This document shows positions 25,543-34,508 of a stretch of 64,000 nt of DNA, piece after piece. Positions within the stretch are counted from its first letter, which is position 1. The number at the start of each line of letters is the position of its first letter. The position numbers and the translations under genes were made by a program. Location of the stretch: NCBI RefSeq assembly GCF_017814435.1, contig NZ_JAGJCB010000019.1:1-64000 (forward strand). The letters run 5' to 3'. The notes under the pieces are model-generated. The model saw nothing but the letters and a program-made list of their open reading frames with translations. It searched no databases and was not told where the DNA came from. Source of the DNA: Mariniflexile gromovii. GTDB lineage: Bacteria > Bacteroidota > Bacteroidia > Flavobacteriales > Flavobacteriaceae.

Positions 25543-26312
25543 ATTTTAAATCTGTAAACATCATTGCGGGTCTAACCATCATGATCTTATTGATTGGTTA
25601 CAGCGTTTATAACGTTTCACTTTGGCTTGTTTTTATGGTGTTTATTATTTGGTTGTTTTTAACCGTGTCGGGGTCTGCTTTTATTGGCTGGAATTATCAT
25701 TTGAAGTCGTTAAATTCAAATCCTAAAACACCACATAATCACGTAGCCATTACGTTTGATGATGGCCCCAATCCAGAGTTTACTCCTAAAGTTCTAAGTC
25801 TGTTAAAGACACATCATGCCAAAGCGACCTTTTTTTGTATTGGCAAGCACATTGAATTATTTCCAGACATTTTCAAAAGTATTATAGAAAATGGTCACAC
25901 CGTTGGTAATCACACTTATTCCCACGATCATGCGTTTGGTTTTTTTAGCACAGAAAAAGTAATTTCAGAATTACAGCAAACAAATGCGATTATAAAACAG
26001 CAAACAGGATTAGGTATAAAACTTTACAGACCAGCTTTTGGGGTAACCAATCCTAGTATAAAACGTGCTTTAAAAGTCACCAAATTACAATCGATTGGAT
26101 GGAGCAAACGATCTTTAGACACTACTAATTTAAGTGAAAAAAAGATTTTGAAAAGGATAACTAAAAACCTAAAAAGGGGCGATGTTATCTTACTTCATGA
26201 TACCAGTGAAAAAACGGTGATTGTTTTGGAACAGTTATTGTTATTTTTACAAAAACAAAATATGGAGTCTGTTACTATAGACACTTTATTTAATATGAAA
26301 GCTTATGCGTAA
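25536..26312 (+). CDS. polysaccharide deacetylase family protein
   Basis: 258 residues. Two N-terminal membrane segments occupy about residues 8-53, then the NodB domain: ITFDDGPNPEFTPKVLSLL (first Asp motif) and GNHTYSHDHAFG (HxxxH metal site). The start is GTG at 25536 or TTG at 25539, both overlapping the preceding stop, so non-ATG initiation is likely. The substrate is unclear; in this cluster it might hydrolyse an N- or O-acyl group rather than a sugar. Confidence 0.85.
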   Translation: MLNFKSVNIIAGLTIMILLIGYSVYNVSLWLVFMVFIIWLFLTVSGSAFIGWNYHLKSLNSNPKTPHNHVAITFDDGPNPEFTPKVLSLLKTHHAKATFFCIGKHIELFPDIFKSIIENGHTVGNHTYSHDHAFGFFSTEKVISELQQTNAIIKQQTGLGIKLYRPAFGVTNPSIKRALKVTKLQSIGWSKRSLDTTNLSEKKILKRITKNLKRGDVILLHDTSEKTVIVLEQLLLFLQKQNMESVTIDTLFNMKAYA

Positions 26313-26925
26313 TAATTTACTTTATACAGTATTTTTCTTGGTTGTGGCAGCTCAAGCACAAACCAAAATGACAGATTCTGAAGCTTCCCATTTAAAAAAT
26401 CAAGTTAAAAAACTAGCAACTTCTACTAAAACCATCACGAGTGATTTTGTGCAATACAAACATTTGGATTTTTTAGATAACGATATTGAAACGTCTGGAA
26501 AACTGGCCTTTAAAGCACCAAATTTAATAAAATGGGCCTATTTAGAACCTTTTAAATATGCGGTGTTGTTTAAAGGAGAAACGCTTTATATTAATGATGA
26601 AGGTAAAAAAAGCAACATCGATATTGGAAGTAATAAAATGTTTAAACAACTCAACAATCTTATTGTTAGCAGTGTAAAAGGCGATATGTTTGATGATACA
26701 AAATTCAATATACAGTATTTTAAAACATCAAAAAACAGGGTGGTTTATTTTAGTCCGAAAGATGAAAAATTTGCCAAATACATTAAAACGTTTCACATTA
26801 CATTTAATGAAAACGGCGATGTTACTGAGGTAAAAATGATTGAATCAACAGGTGATTATACCAAAATTGTATTTACAAACAAAGTGCTAAATAAAACCAT
26901 TGATGAAGCCTTTTTTACTAATTAG
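26305..26925 (+). CDS. LolA-like outer-membrane lipoprotein carrier
   Basis: 206 residues with a signal peptide (LLYTVFFLVVAAQAQ). SDFVQYKHLDFLDNDIETSG, KLAFKAPNLIKWAYLEPF and DEAFF show the LolA fold of antiparallel strands that holds a lipid. LolA-like proteins are standard in aryl polyene and flexirubin clusters and probably ferry the pigment lipid through the periplasm. It overlaps the upstream gene by 8 bases and the next gene by about 23. Confidence 0.87.
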   Translation: MRNNLLYTVFFLVVAAQAQTKMTDSEASHLKNQVKKLATSTKTITSDFVQYKHLDFLDNDIETSGKLAFKAPNLIKWAYLEPFKYAVLFKGETLYINDEGKKSNIDIGSNKMFKQLNNLIVSSVKGDMFDDTKFNIQYFKTSKNRVVYFSPKDEKFAKYIKTFHITFNENGDVTEVKMIESTGDYTKIVFTNKVLNKTIDEAFFTN

Positions 26926-27508
26926 CGTTTGCACCTTCCTATTAAGTTGTGGATCTTATCCTAAAAAGAACAACTTCAAAAGCCTAGAGAATTTTGGAGC
27001 TATTGTGAATCCTTATTTCGCAAATTCAAATCAAGATTATGTTTACAAAGCCCAAATAGAAGTTTACAATCACAATTTTGGTGGTTTATTTATTATGAAG
27101 AAAATAGCTGCGGAACAACATCGAATCGTTTTTACTACAGAAATGGGAAACACCCTTTTTGATTTTTCTTTTAACCACGGAGACTTTAAGGTAAATTACA
27201 TTCTGGATGATCTCAATAAAAAAATACTCATCAATATTCTTAAAAAGGATTTTAAAACACTCATCACCGAAAAATTGGAGCCAATAGAAACCTATAAGTT
27301 AGATAGTGAAACAGTTAAAAAGGCATCTTTAGATAATAAAACGTATTATTACTTTGAAAATCCTGAAACCTATAAAATAATAAGAGTAAATAACGCCAAA
27401 GAAAAAGTAAGGTTTTTATTTACAGAAATTAATAATAATATTGCAAAAAGAATTGATATTGTACATTCAAATATAAAGCTAAAAATCACCCTTAAATCTA
27501 TCAATTGA
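26903..27508 (+). CDS. lipoprotein of unknown function
   Basis: 201 residues from the ATG at 26903, inside the LolA-like gene; a TTG just before it is less likely. The signal sequence ends in a lipobox LLSCGS, so it should be lipid-anchored. The mature part is strand-rich (VYKAQIEVYNHNFGGLFIM, HRIVFTTEMGNTLFDFSF), in the style of an outer-membrane receiver such as LolB. The position directly behind LolA supports a LolB-like acceptor role, as inference. Confidence 0.75.
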   Translation: MKPFLLISVCTFLLSCGSYPKKNNFKSLENFGAIVNPYFANSNQDYVYKAQIEVYNHNFGGLFIMKKIAAEQHRIVFTTEMGNTLFDFSFNHGDFKVNYILDDLNKKILINILKKDFKTLITEKLEPIETYKLDSETVKKASLDNKTYYYFENPETYKIIRVNNAKEKVRFLFTEINNNIAKRIDIVHSNIKLKITLKSIN

Positions 27509-27510
27509 TT

Positions 27511-28140
27511 ATGAAAAAATTAACGTTCGCTCTTGTATGTGTTTTATTTACAACAGTAGTATTTTCGCAAGTAAAAGTGCGTCCAGGAGTAAAATTGGGG
27601 GCAAACTTTTCAAACCTTACCAATGTAGATTATAACAAAAGAAAACTAGGTTTGGATGCTGGTATATTTGTAAATGTGCATCTAACCAGTTTTTATGAGT
27701 TGCAGGTTGAAACTTCCTATTCAAATCAAGGGACTACTTATAGAATAGGGAATCTTTATTATTCAGACGATCCTTACTATGTTAACAGGCAAGATCTTGA
27801 TTTTGATTTAGAGTATGTGAGTTTAGGAATTGCCAATAAATTTTTTCCTGCCCACAACAATGGTTTCAACATCATTGTGGGGCCATCGCTCGATATTTTG
27901 GTTTCAGAAAATGATTATGATACTTACATGCCTATAGATTTTTCATTATTTGGAGGTGTGGGCTATGAATTTCCTTATGGATTATCTGTTGAAATTAGAT
28001 ACAAGCAAGGGTTGTTGGACATAAGACAAGATTATTACGACGAGTACAACGATGGTTATTATTACAATGATGATGAAAATTATTTTAGAGATGCTGTTTT
28101 AAATGGTGTTATTCAATTAGGTGTTGCTTATAAATTTTAA
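27511..28140 (+). CDS. outer-membrane beta-barrel protein (PorT-like)
   Basis: 209 residues from the ATG at 27511. Signal peptide KKLTFALVCVLFTTVVFSQ, then VRPGVKLGANFSNLTN and alternating strands ending in the aromatic QLGVAYKF, the closing signature of an outer-membrane barrel. This is the eight-stranded outer_membrane beta-barrel family of Bacteroidetes. It is tandem with a paralogue at 28146. One may insert the finished pigment in, or help hold it at, the outer membrane. Confidence 0.82.
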   Translation: MKKLTFALVCVLFTTVVFSQVKVRPGVKLGANFSNLTNVDYNKRKLGLDAGIFVNVHLTSFYELQVETSYSNQGTTYRIGNLYYSDDPYYVNRQDLDFDLEYVSLGIANKFFPAHNNGFNIIVGPSLDILVSENDYDTYMPIDFSLFGGVGYEFPYGLSVEIRYKQGLLDIRQDYYDEYNDGYYYNDDENYFRDAVLNGVIQLGVAYKF

Positions 28141-28145
28141 TATAT

Positions 28146-28739
28146 ATGAAAAATAGTATTCTTGTTTTCGTAATTGGTTTTTTAAGTTTTTCGACCTTTT
28201 CACAATCTAAAACATCTTTTGGTTTTAGAAGCGGTGTTAATATAGCGAATCTCTCAAACACAAATTTGGAAACCAAAACTGGTTTGTATCTTGGTGCTTT
28301 AGTGAACATAAAAATTTCCGAATTATACACGCTGCAACCGGAGTTAGGATATTCCAATCAAGGTGCAGATGCAAAAAACACCATGGATGAAAATGTTGTT
28401 ATTCACTATATATCAGTATCGGTAGCCAACAAGTTTTTTGTAAAAGATTCTCCTTTTCATTTTATAATTGCTCCTGGCTTTGATTTCGATAGCGATGATT
28501 CACTTATAGGATTGGCTAATAGAAATGAAGGCAATGATGTTACTTTTATAGATTTAAATATTGGCTTAGGAATTGGTATTGACTTTAAAAACGGATTGGG
28601 TATAGAAGCAAGATACAAACGTGGTTTGGTAGATGTTTTCTCTGGTGATTGGCATAGTTTTGATTCCCAACAATATGAAGATGAAAACCAGTTTAATACT
28701 GTTTTTCAATTAGGAATGTATTATAAATTTAAGTTTTAA
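28146..28739 (+). CDS. outer-membrane beta-barrel protein, tandem paralogue
   Basis: 197 residues, signal peptide (LVFVIGFLSFSTFSQ), then TSFGFRSGVNIANLSNTNLE and final FQLGMYYKFKF. It has the same plan as the 27511 product (RSGVNIANLSN versus KLGANFSNLTN; PELGYSNQG versus VETSYSNQG; RYKRGLVD versus RYKQGLLD), so the two arose by duplication. The gap between them is 5 bases. Confidence 0.82.
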   Translation: MKNSILVFVIGFLSFSTFSQSKTSFGFRSGVNIANLSNTNLETKTGLYLGALVNIKISELYTLQPELGYSNQGADAKNTMDENVVIHYISVSVANKFFVKDSPFHFIIAPGFDFDSDDSLIGLANRNEGNDVTFIDLNIGLGIGIDFKNGLGIEARYKRGLVDVFSGDWHSFDSQQYEDENQFNTVFQLGMYYKFKF

Positions 28740-28740
28740 T

Positions 28741-29106
28741 ATGCAATTAAAAGACTTTTACAGTTTAAACGATCTAGCGGTTACAGAAAATTTGGCAACA
28801 GCTCATATTACCATAAACAAGGACCATGATATTTTTAAGGGGCATTTTCCTGGTAATCCTGTAACACCGGGTGTTTGCATGATGCAGATTATTAAAGAGC
28901 TAACAGAAGAAGTTGTGGGCAAAAAATTAATGATGCAATCCTCAAGCAACATTAAATTTATGGCCATTATCAATCCTGAAAAAACACCAAATTTAGAGTT
29001 GAGTTTGGAAATAACAAAAACAGACGAAGGTTACAGAGTAAAAAACATCACCACTTTTGAAGATATTGTGGCATTAAAATTGACCAGTAATTTTACAGAA
29101 AAGTAA
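28741..29106 (+). CDS. FabZ/ApeI-like 3-hydroxyacyl-ACP dehydratase
   Basis: 121 residues, one hot-dog domain. Unlike the two ApeP-like proteins at 16499 and 16930, this one keeps the canonical FabZ box, HDIFKGHFPGNPVTPGVCMM, with catalytic His. It therefore is the best candidate for true dehydration of 3-hydroxyacyl-ACP in polyene assembly. It starts 1 base after the upstream stop. Confidence 0.88.
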   Translation: MQLKDFYSLNDLAVTENLATAHITINKDHDIFKGHFPGNPVTPGVCMMQIIKELTEEVVGKKLMMQSSSNIKFMAIINPEKTPNLELSLEITKTDEGYRVKNITTFEDIVALKLTSNFTEK

Positions 29107-29111
29107 GTGAT

Positions 29112-29609
29112 ATGAAGTTTTTGGGATTATTTATGATTGTTTTTTTTATAAGCGTTCAAACAATGGATTTGGATACGGTAAGACAATCCTATAAAGAAGC
29201 CGCCCAAGACCATTCAAAAATTGAAACATTTTACAATATGGTTTCAAAAGTCACAAAAAGCGATATAATAGAATTGGTTGCCTATAAAGGTGCTGCCATA
29301 GCATTAAAAGCAAGAGGTGCTGCAACGATAAAAGAAAAAAAAGAGGGTTTTGTTAATGCTGTTTCACTTGTGGAGTTTGCTGTTGAAAAAGACCCCTCTA
29401 ACATAGAAATACGTTTTATTAGAATAAGTATTCAAGAAAACACACCAAAGCTTTTAAAATATAAAGACGCTATTGAAGCAGACAAACACTTTATATTAAA
29501 CCAATTCAAAACTATAAAAGCAGGTTTGTTGAAAAACCTGATCAAAGACTATATTTCACAATCTAAAGTCTTCACTAATGAAGAAAAATCAGTAATTTTG
29601 GCGTATTGA
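29112..29609 (+). CDS. hypothetical exported protein
   Basis: 165 residues. A short hydrophobic N-terminus (FLGLFMIVFFISVQTM) looks like a signal peptide. The rest is helical with TPR-like spacing (LKARGAATIKEKKEGFVNAV, LVEFAVEKDPSNIEIRFIRI). I do not recognise a family by name, but small exported helical proteins of this sort recur at this point of flexirubin-type clusters. No catalytic residues are apparent. Confidence 0.65.
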   Translation: MKFLGLFMIVFFISVQTMDLDTVRQSYKEAAQDHSKIETFYNMVSKVTKSDIIELVAYKGAAIALKARGAATIKEKKEGFVNAVSLVEFAVEKDPSNIEIRFIRISIQENTPKLLKYKDAIEADKHFILNQFKTIKAGLLKNLIKDYISQSKVFTNEEKSVILAY

Positions 29610-29625
29610 ATTAAACACTTTTTAA

Positions 29626-30822
29626 GTGAATAAAGAACCAATTACACTAAAGATAGACCAACTAAAAGTATGTGTATTAATTCCAACATACAATAATGAG
29701 CGTACTTTAAAACGCGTTGTTGAAGGGGTTTTACAATATACCACACATGTTATTGTAATTAATGATGGTTCTACCGATTCGACCACTCAAATTCTTAAAA
29801 ATTATTCACAACTTGAACAAATTCATGTCCCCAAAAATAAAGGCAAAGGGAATGCATTACGTGTTGGTTTTAAAAAAGCGATAGCCCTAGGGTATCATTA
29901 CGCCATCACTATAGATTCAGACGGACAACATTTTCCCAAGGATATCCCCGTTTTTATTGACGCCCTTGAGAAAGCTGAAAATAAAAATCTCCTGCTAATT
30001 GGTGCTCGAAACATGAGTCAGGAAGGAGTGCCCGGTAAAAGTAGTTTTGGCAATAAATTCTCTAACTTTTGGTTTTGGTTTGAAACAGGAATAAAACTTA
30101 CTGATACCCAATCTGGGTTTAGATTATACCCTTTAAAAACCCTAGAAAAACTTAAGTTTTATACCAATAAGTTTGAATTTGAAATAGAAGTTATTGTTAA
30201 AGCAGCCTGGAATGATGTAGAAGTGAAAAATGTACCTATTGCAGTTTTATACGACACCAATGAACGGGTATCGCACTTTAGGCCTTTTAAAGATTTTACA
30301 AGAATCAGTATTCTAAATACATGTTTGGTTTTTTTAACTATCGTTTACATTAAGCCCCGTGAAATATACAGAAAATTAAAAAAAAAAGGCATTAAGCGTT
30401 TTTTTGTTGAAGACTTTTTGGGTAGCGATGATTCGTCCAGTAAAAAGGCATTATCTATTGCCTTAGGGGTTTTTATTGGTCTGTCTCCTTTTTGGGGGTT
30501 TCATACCCTAATCGTTATTTTTTCGGCTATTTTTCTTAAGTTGAATAAAGCCATAGCCTTTACATTTTCAAACGTGAGTTTGCCACCTTTTATTCCGTTT
30601 GTTTTATATGCAAGTTCTAAAATGGGACAGTTTGTTTTGGGTTTAGATTATGAATATACTTTAGAAACCTTTGAAAATAATTTTGATATTGCCGAACATT
30701 TAAAAACCTATATTATAGGTAGCTTTTCGCTTGCTATTTTATCTGCTTCTATTTGTGGCGTTTTAGGTTTTATATTCTTTTCATTTTTTGAAAAAAAGAA
30801 AATAACGCTTCAAAATGGATAA
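29626..30822 (+). CDS. GT2 glycosyltransferase fused to DUF2062
   Basis: 398 residues; start codon probably GTG. Residues 10-230 are a family 2 glycosyltransferase: VCVLIPTYNNERTLKRVVEG, VINDGSTDST, TIDSDGQHFPKDIP (DxD region) and DTQSGFRLYPL. Residues 265-390 are DUF2062 with SIALGVFIGLSPFWGFHTL and two or three membrane segments. It could glycosylate a lipid carrier, or act as a dolichol-phosphate-mannose-like synthase. Its 3' end overlaps the MMPL gene by 8 bases. Confidence 0.85.
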   Translation: MNKEPITLKIDQLKVCVLIPTYNNERTLKRVVEGVLQYTTHVIVINDGSTDSTTQILKNYSQLEQIHVPKNKGKGNALRVGFKKAIALGYHYAITIDSDGQHFPKDIPVFIDALEKAENKNLLLIGARNMSQEGVPGKSSFGNKFSNFWFWFETGIKLTDTQSGFRLYPLKTLEKLKFYTNKFEFEIEVIVKAAWNDVEVKNVPIAVLYDTNERVSHFRPFKDFTRISILNTCLVFLTIVYIKPREIYRKLKKKGIKRFFVEDFLGSDDSSSKKALSIALGVFIGLSPFWGFHTLIVIFSAIFLKLNKAIAFTFSNVSLPPFIPFVLYASSKMGQFVLGLDYEYTLETFENNFDIAEHLKTYIIGSFSLAILSASICGVLGFIFFSFFEKKKITLQNG

Positions 30823-33800
30823 GTTATTTTATAATATATATAAGCGTATTCATTCAAATAAAATTTTAAGCTTATGTGTATTGTTGGCCACAATAGTAGG
30901 GCTAGGTTTTTTGGCTTACCATCTTGAATTTGAAGAAGATATTACAAAACTAATTCCACAAACCCAAGAATCTTCAGAAGCACAAAAAGTATTAAAGCAA
31001 GTTAATTTTGCAGATAAAATTATTGTCAATATCCAACGTCAGGATCAGGGAACTGCTGATGATTTAATTACATATGCAGAAGCATTCATTGATAGTATTT
31101 CAAAATCCTCAGGGCAATATATAAAACAAATTCAAGGGCGTGTTGAAGACGACGATGTTTTAAATACCCTCGATTTTACATATAATAATTTGCCCCTTTT
31201 CCTTAATGAAAACGATTACCAAACTATAACCAATAAGTTATATAAAGACAGTATCCAATCAATAACAAGCAACAATTACAAAACGCTTGTTTCGCCTTCA
31301 GGTTTTGTAGCTAAAGACATTATTTTAAAAGACCCCTTGGGGTTGTCGTTTATAGGTTTAAAAAAGCTTCAAGAACTTAATATTGGTGATGATTTTACCT
31401 TATATAATAACTTTATTTTAAGTAGAGACAGAAATCATGTGTTGCTATTTATTACGCCAACATATAATTCAAATGAAACGGATAAAAACACCCTATTTGC
31501 AAATAATTTATATAAACTGCAGGAAGCATTAAACAGTGAGTTTACAAATAAAGCATCCTGTGAATATTTTGGAGGAACGCTTATAGCGGTAGCTAATGCC
31601 AACCAAATAAAGGCAGATATTCAAATTACAGTAAGTATTGCCATGAGCATTTTGTTGCTTATCCTTATTTTCTTTTATAAAAGGGTTAGCATTTCAATTA
31701 TTTTATTCATTCCTACCGTATTTGGCGCTTTAGTGGCTATGGCCTTATTGTTTTTAATTCGCACAAAAATATCGGCGATATCTTTGGGTATTGGATCTGT
31801 TTTGTTGGGTGTTACTTTAGATTATGCTTTGCATATACTCACGCATATTAGAAGCAATAATAATATAAAGGCATTGTATAAGGAAATTACAAAGCCGGTT
31901 TTAATGAGTAGCTTAACAACCGCTTTGGCATTTTTGTGTTTATTGTTTATTGAGTCGCAAGCACTTCAAGATTTGGGAATATTCGCAGCTGTAAGTGTGT
32001 TAAGCGCTTCCGTTTTTGCTTTGGTTTTTATTCCACAAGTTTATAAATTACAGGTAAAAGCAAGTACTAAAAAAACGGTTATAGATGCTTTGGCATCCTA
32101 TCCTTTTCATAAAAAAAAATGGGCTATTATTGGGGTGGTTTTAGTTTTTGTGGTTAGTATTTTCACTTATAATAAAGTTACTTTTAATAACGATTTAAAC
32201 ACGTTAAATTTTGAACCTAAAGCACTTTTAGATGCCCAAAAACGATTGGATGCATTAACCAACTTATCTTCTAAATCTGTTTATATTGCTGCGTATGGCG
32301 ATTCCGATGAAGACGCATTACTTGTAAATGATGCTATTTTTTCAAAGCTTAAAAACCTTCAAACTCAAGATAAAATCCTCAGATTTAGCTCTATAGGTTC
32401 GTTGATTCATTCAAAAGATGTTCAAACAAAAAAAATACAGTTTTGGGATGCGTTTTGGTCTTCAGAAAAAATAGAAAAAACAAAAACCAATCTTATTGAA
32501 AGCGGAAATGCTTTGGGTTTTAAACCTTCCACCTTCAACCGTTTTTATGAGCATTTACATACTGCTTTCAAGCCACTTTCAGTTGCAGATTACACCCATT
32601 TAAAAACAATAGCTTCTGAAGATTTCATCACCTCAAAAGAAAATTTCACTACCATAACAACGTTGGTTAAAGTGCAAGATGAAAATGCACAACAGCTGGT
32701 AGATGCATTTAAAAATTTTAAACAAACAGTTGTTATTGATAGAAAACAAATGAATGAAACCTTTTTGGGAAATCTTAAAACCGATTTTAACCGATTGGTT
32801 CTATATTCTTCAATAGTAGTGTTTTTATTATTATTGCTGTTTTATAGAAGTTTCTCTTTAACCTTGGTAACAGCCATTCCTATTGGCTTAACTTGGATGG
32901 TTACCATTGGTGTTATGGGTTTATTTGGAATTCAGTTTAATATATTCAATATTATTATTTCTACGTTTATTTTTGGGCTGGGTATCGATTACAGTATTTT
33001 TATTACCAACGCATTATTGCACGAATACCAAACGGGTGAAAAAACATTACCAACCCATAAAACATCTATCATTCTTTCTGTTGTCACAACTATTTTAGGT
33101 GTTGGTGTTCTTATTTTTGCGAAGCATCCAGCGTTACACTCCATCGCATCAGTATCTATTATTGGAATTTTGTCTGCCTTGGCTATCTCTTTTACTCTGC
33201 AGCCCTTGTTGTTTAAGTTGTTTATTGGCAGTAAAACAAAACGCCCCATTACGTTGCGTTTATTGCTGCATTCCGTTTTTTCTTTTGGTTATTATGGCAT
33301 TGGGGGCTTTTTGTTGTCATTGTTTAGTGTTACCATCATACCACTTATCCCATTGTCTAAAAAAATAAAGATGATGTGGTTTCACAAAGTGCTTTCAAAA
33401 TTTATCAAGTCCGTTTTATACACCAATCCTTTTGTGGCTAAGCGCATCATAAACTTGAATAATGAAAACTTTAAGAAGCAAGCGGTAATTATTTCAAATC
33501 ACACATCATTCTTGGATATTTTAGCGATAGGCATGTTGCATCCAAAAATTATTTTTTTAGTGAATGATTGGGTTTACAATTCTCCAGTTTTTGGAAAAGC
33601 CGTTAGAATGGCAGGATTTTATCCGGTATCTAGTGGTATTGAAAACGGTTTGTCCCATTTGCAGAAAAAAGTAGATCAAGGTTATTCTTTAATGGCATTT
33701 CCAGAAGGCACACGCTCTACCACTAATAAAATTAAACGCTTTCATAAGGGTGCATTTTATTTGGCAGAACAATTTAAGCTGGATATGGTTCCGGTGCTTA

Positions 33801-34504
33801 TTCATGGTAATTCTGAAGTAAACCCTAAAGGAAGTTTTATTATTAAAGATGGCAGCATCACATTAAAAATTCTAGATAGAATTAAAGCAAATGACACTAA
33901 TTTTGGTGAAAATTACACACAAAGAGCCAAAAAAATTGGGGCTTATTTTAGAAATGAATTCAGAGTTTTAAGAAATAACATTGAGGATGCTGGCTATTTT
34001 CATAAAATTATATTGGAAGATTTTAGGTATAAAGGCGATGCCGTATATGAAAACGTAAAGCAGGATCTTAAAACCCATAAAGATGCATATAAAAAAATCA
34101 TAGATGTTTTAGGCAAAAATGAAACCATCCTTCATGTATCTAAAGATAAGGGACAGTTAGATTTTTTAATGGCTTTAGATAGTAGCGACCGCAAAATATT
34201 CACTTATTTGGATGACGAACACAATAATACTATATTGAGACATAGTTTTATAACCAACCGTCAACAAAATATAAAGATTTTTAACACTCTTGATGAGGTT
34301 TTAAGTCAAAATGCCAACGCAATTATTGTTAATTTTGAGACACTCAATTCAAATAAATTGGAAACGATATTAATGCATTCTTATAATCTTTTAATTTTTA
34401 TAAAAGAAAGTAAAGCTTTTATATCAAGCGTGAATACCTTAAATTTTGATACTGTTTTTGAAAATGAAACTATGATTATATTAAAACCAATACCTCAAAT
34501 TTAA
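30815..34504 (+). CDS. MMPL transporter / acyltransferase / degenerate methyltransferase fusion
   Basis: 1229 residues in three parts. Residues 1-860 are an RND/MMPL exporter with two sets of membrane segments, around 270-420 and 665-820. Residues 887-1060 are a PlsC-type acyltransferase: NHTSFLD (His896, Asp901) and FPEGTRS (962-968). Residues 1061-1229 follow the outline of a class I SAM methyltransferase, but the glycine-rich motif I is ILHVSKDKGQLDF, without the usual GxGxG. The fusion suits attaching and extruding a lipid-like pigment at the inner membrane. The methyltransferase part is probably inactive here. Confidence 0.85.
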   Translation: MDKLFYNIYKRIHSNKILSLCVLLATIVGLGFLAYHLEFEEDITKLIPQTQESSEAQKVLKQVNFADKIIVNIQRQDQGTADDLITYAEAFIDSISKSSGQYIKQIQGRVEDDDVLNTLDFTYNNLPLFLNENDYQTITNKLYKDSIQSITSNNYKTLVSPSGFVAKDIILKDPLGLSFIGLKKLQELNIGDDFTLYNNFILSRDRNHVLLFITPTYNSNETDKNTLFANNLYKLQEALNSEFTNKASCEYFGGTLIAVANANQIKADIQITVSIAMSILLLILIFFYKRVSISIILFIPTVFGALVAMALLFLIRTKISAISLGIGSVLLGVTLDYALHILTHIRSNNNIKALYKEITKPVLMSSLTTALAFLCLLFIESQALQDLGIFAAVSVLSASVFALVFIPQVYKLQVKASTKKTVIDALASYPFHKKKWAIIGVVLVFVVSIFTYNKVTFNNDLNTLNFEPKALLDAQKRLDALTNLSSKSVYIAAYGDSDEDALLVNDAIFSKLKNLQTQDKILRFSSIGSLIHSKDVQTKKIQFWDAFWSSEKIEKTKTNLIESGNALGFKPSTFNRFYEHLHTAFKPLSVADYTHLKTIASEDFITSKENFTTITTLVKVQDENAQQLVDAFKNFKQTVVIDRKQMNETFLGNLKTDFNRLVLYSSIVVFLLLLLFYRSFSLTLVTAIPIGLTWMVTIGVMGLFGIQFNIFNIIISTFIFGLGIDYSIFITNALLHEYQTGEKTLPTHKTSIILSVVTTILGVGVLIFAKHPALHSIASVSIIGILSALAISFTLQPLLFKLFIGSKTKRPITLRLLLHSVFSFGYYGIGGFLLSLFSVTIIPLIPLSKKIKMMWFHKVLSKFIKSVLYTNPFVAKRIINLNNENFKKQAVIISNHTSFLDILAIGMLHPKIIFLVNDWVYNSPVFGKAVRMAGFYPVSSGIENGLSHLQKKVDQGYSLMAFPEGTRSTTNKIKRFHKGAFYLAEQFKLDMVPVLIHGNSEVNPKGSFIIKDGSITLKILDRIKANDTNFGENYTQRAKKIGAYFRNEFRVLRNNIEDAGYFHKIILEDFRYKGDAVYENVKQDLKTHKDAYKKIIDVLGKNETILHVSKDKGQLDFLMALDSSDRKIFTYLDDEHNNTILRHSFITNRQQNIKIFNTLDEVLSQNANAIIVNFETLNSNKLETILMHSYNLLIFIKESKAFISSVNTLNFDTVFENETMIILKPIPQI

Positions 34505-34508
34505 AACC

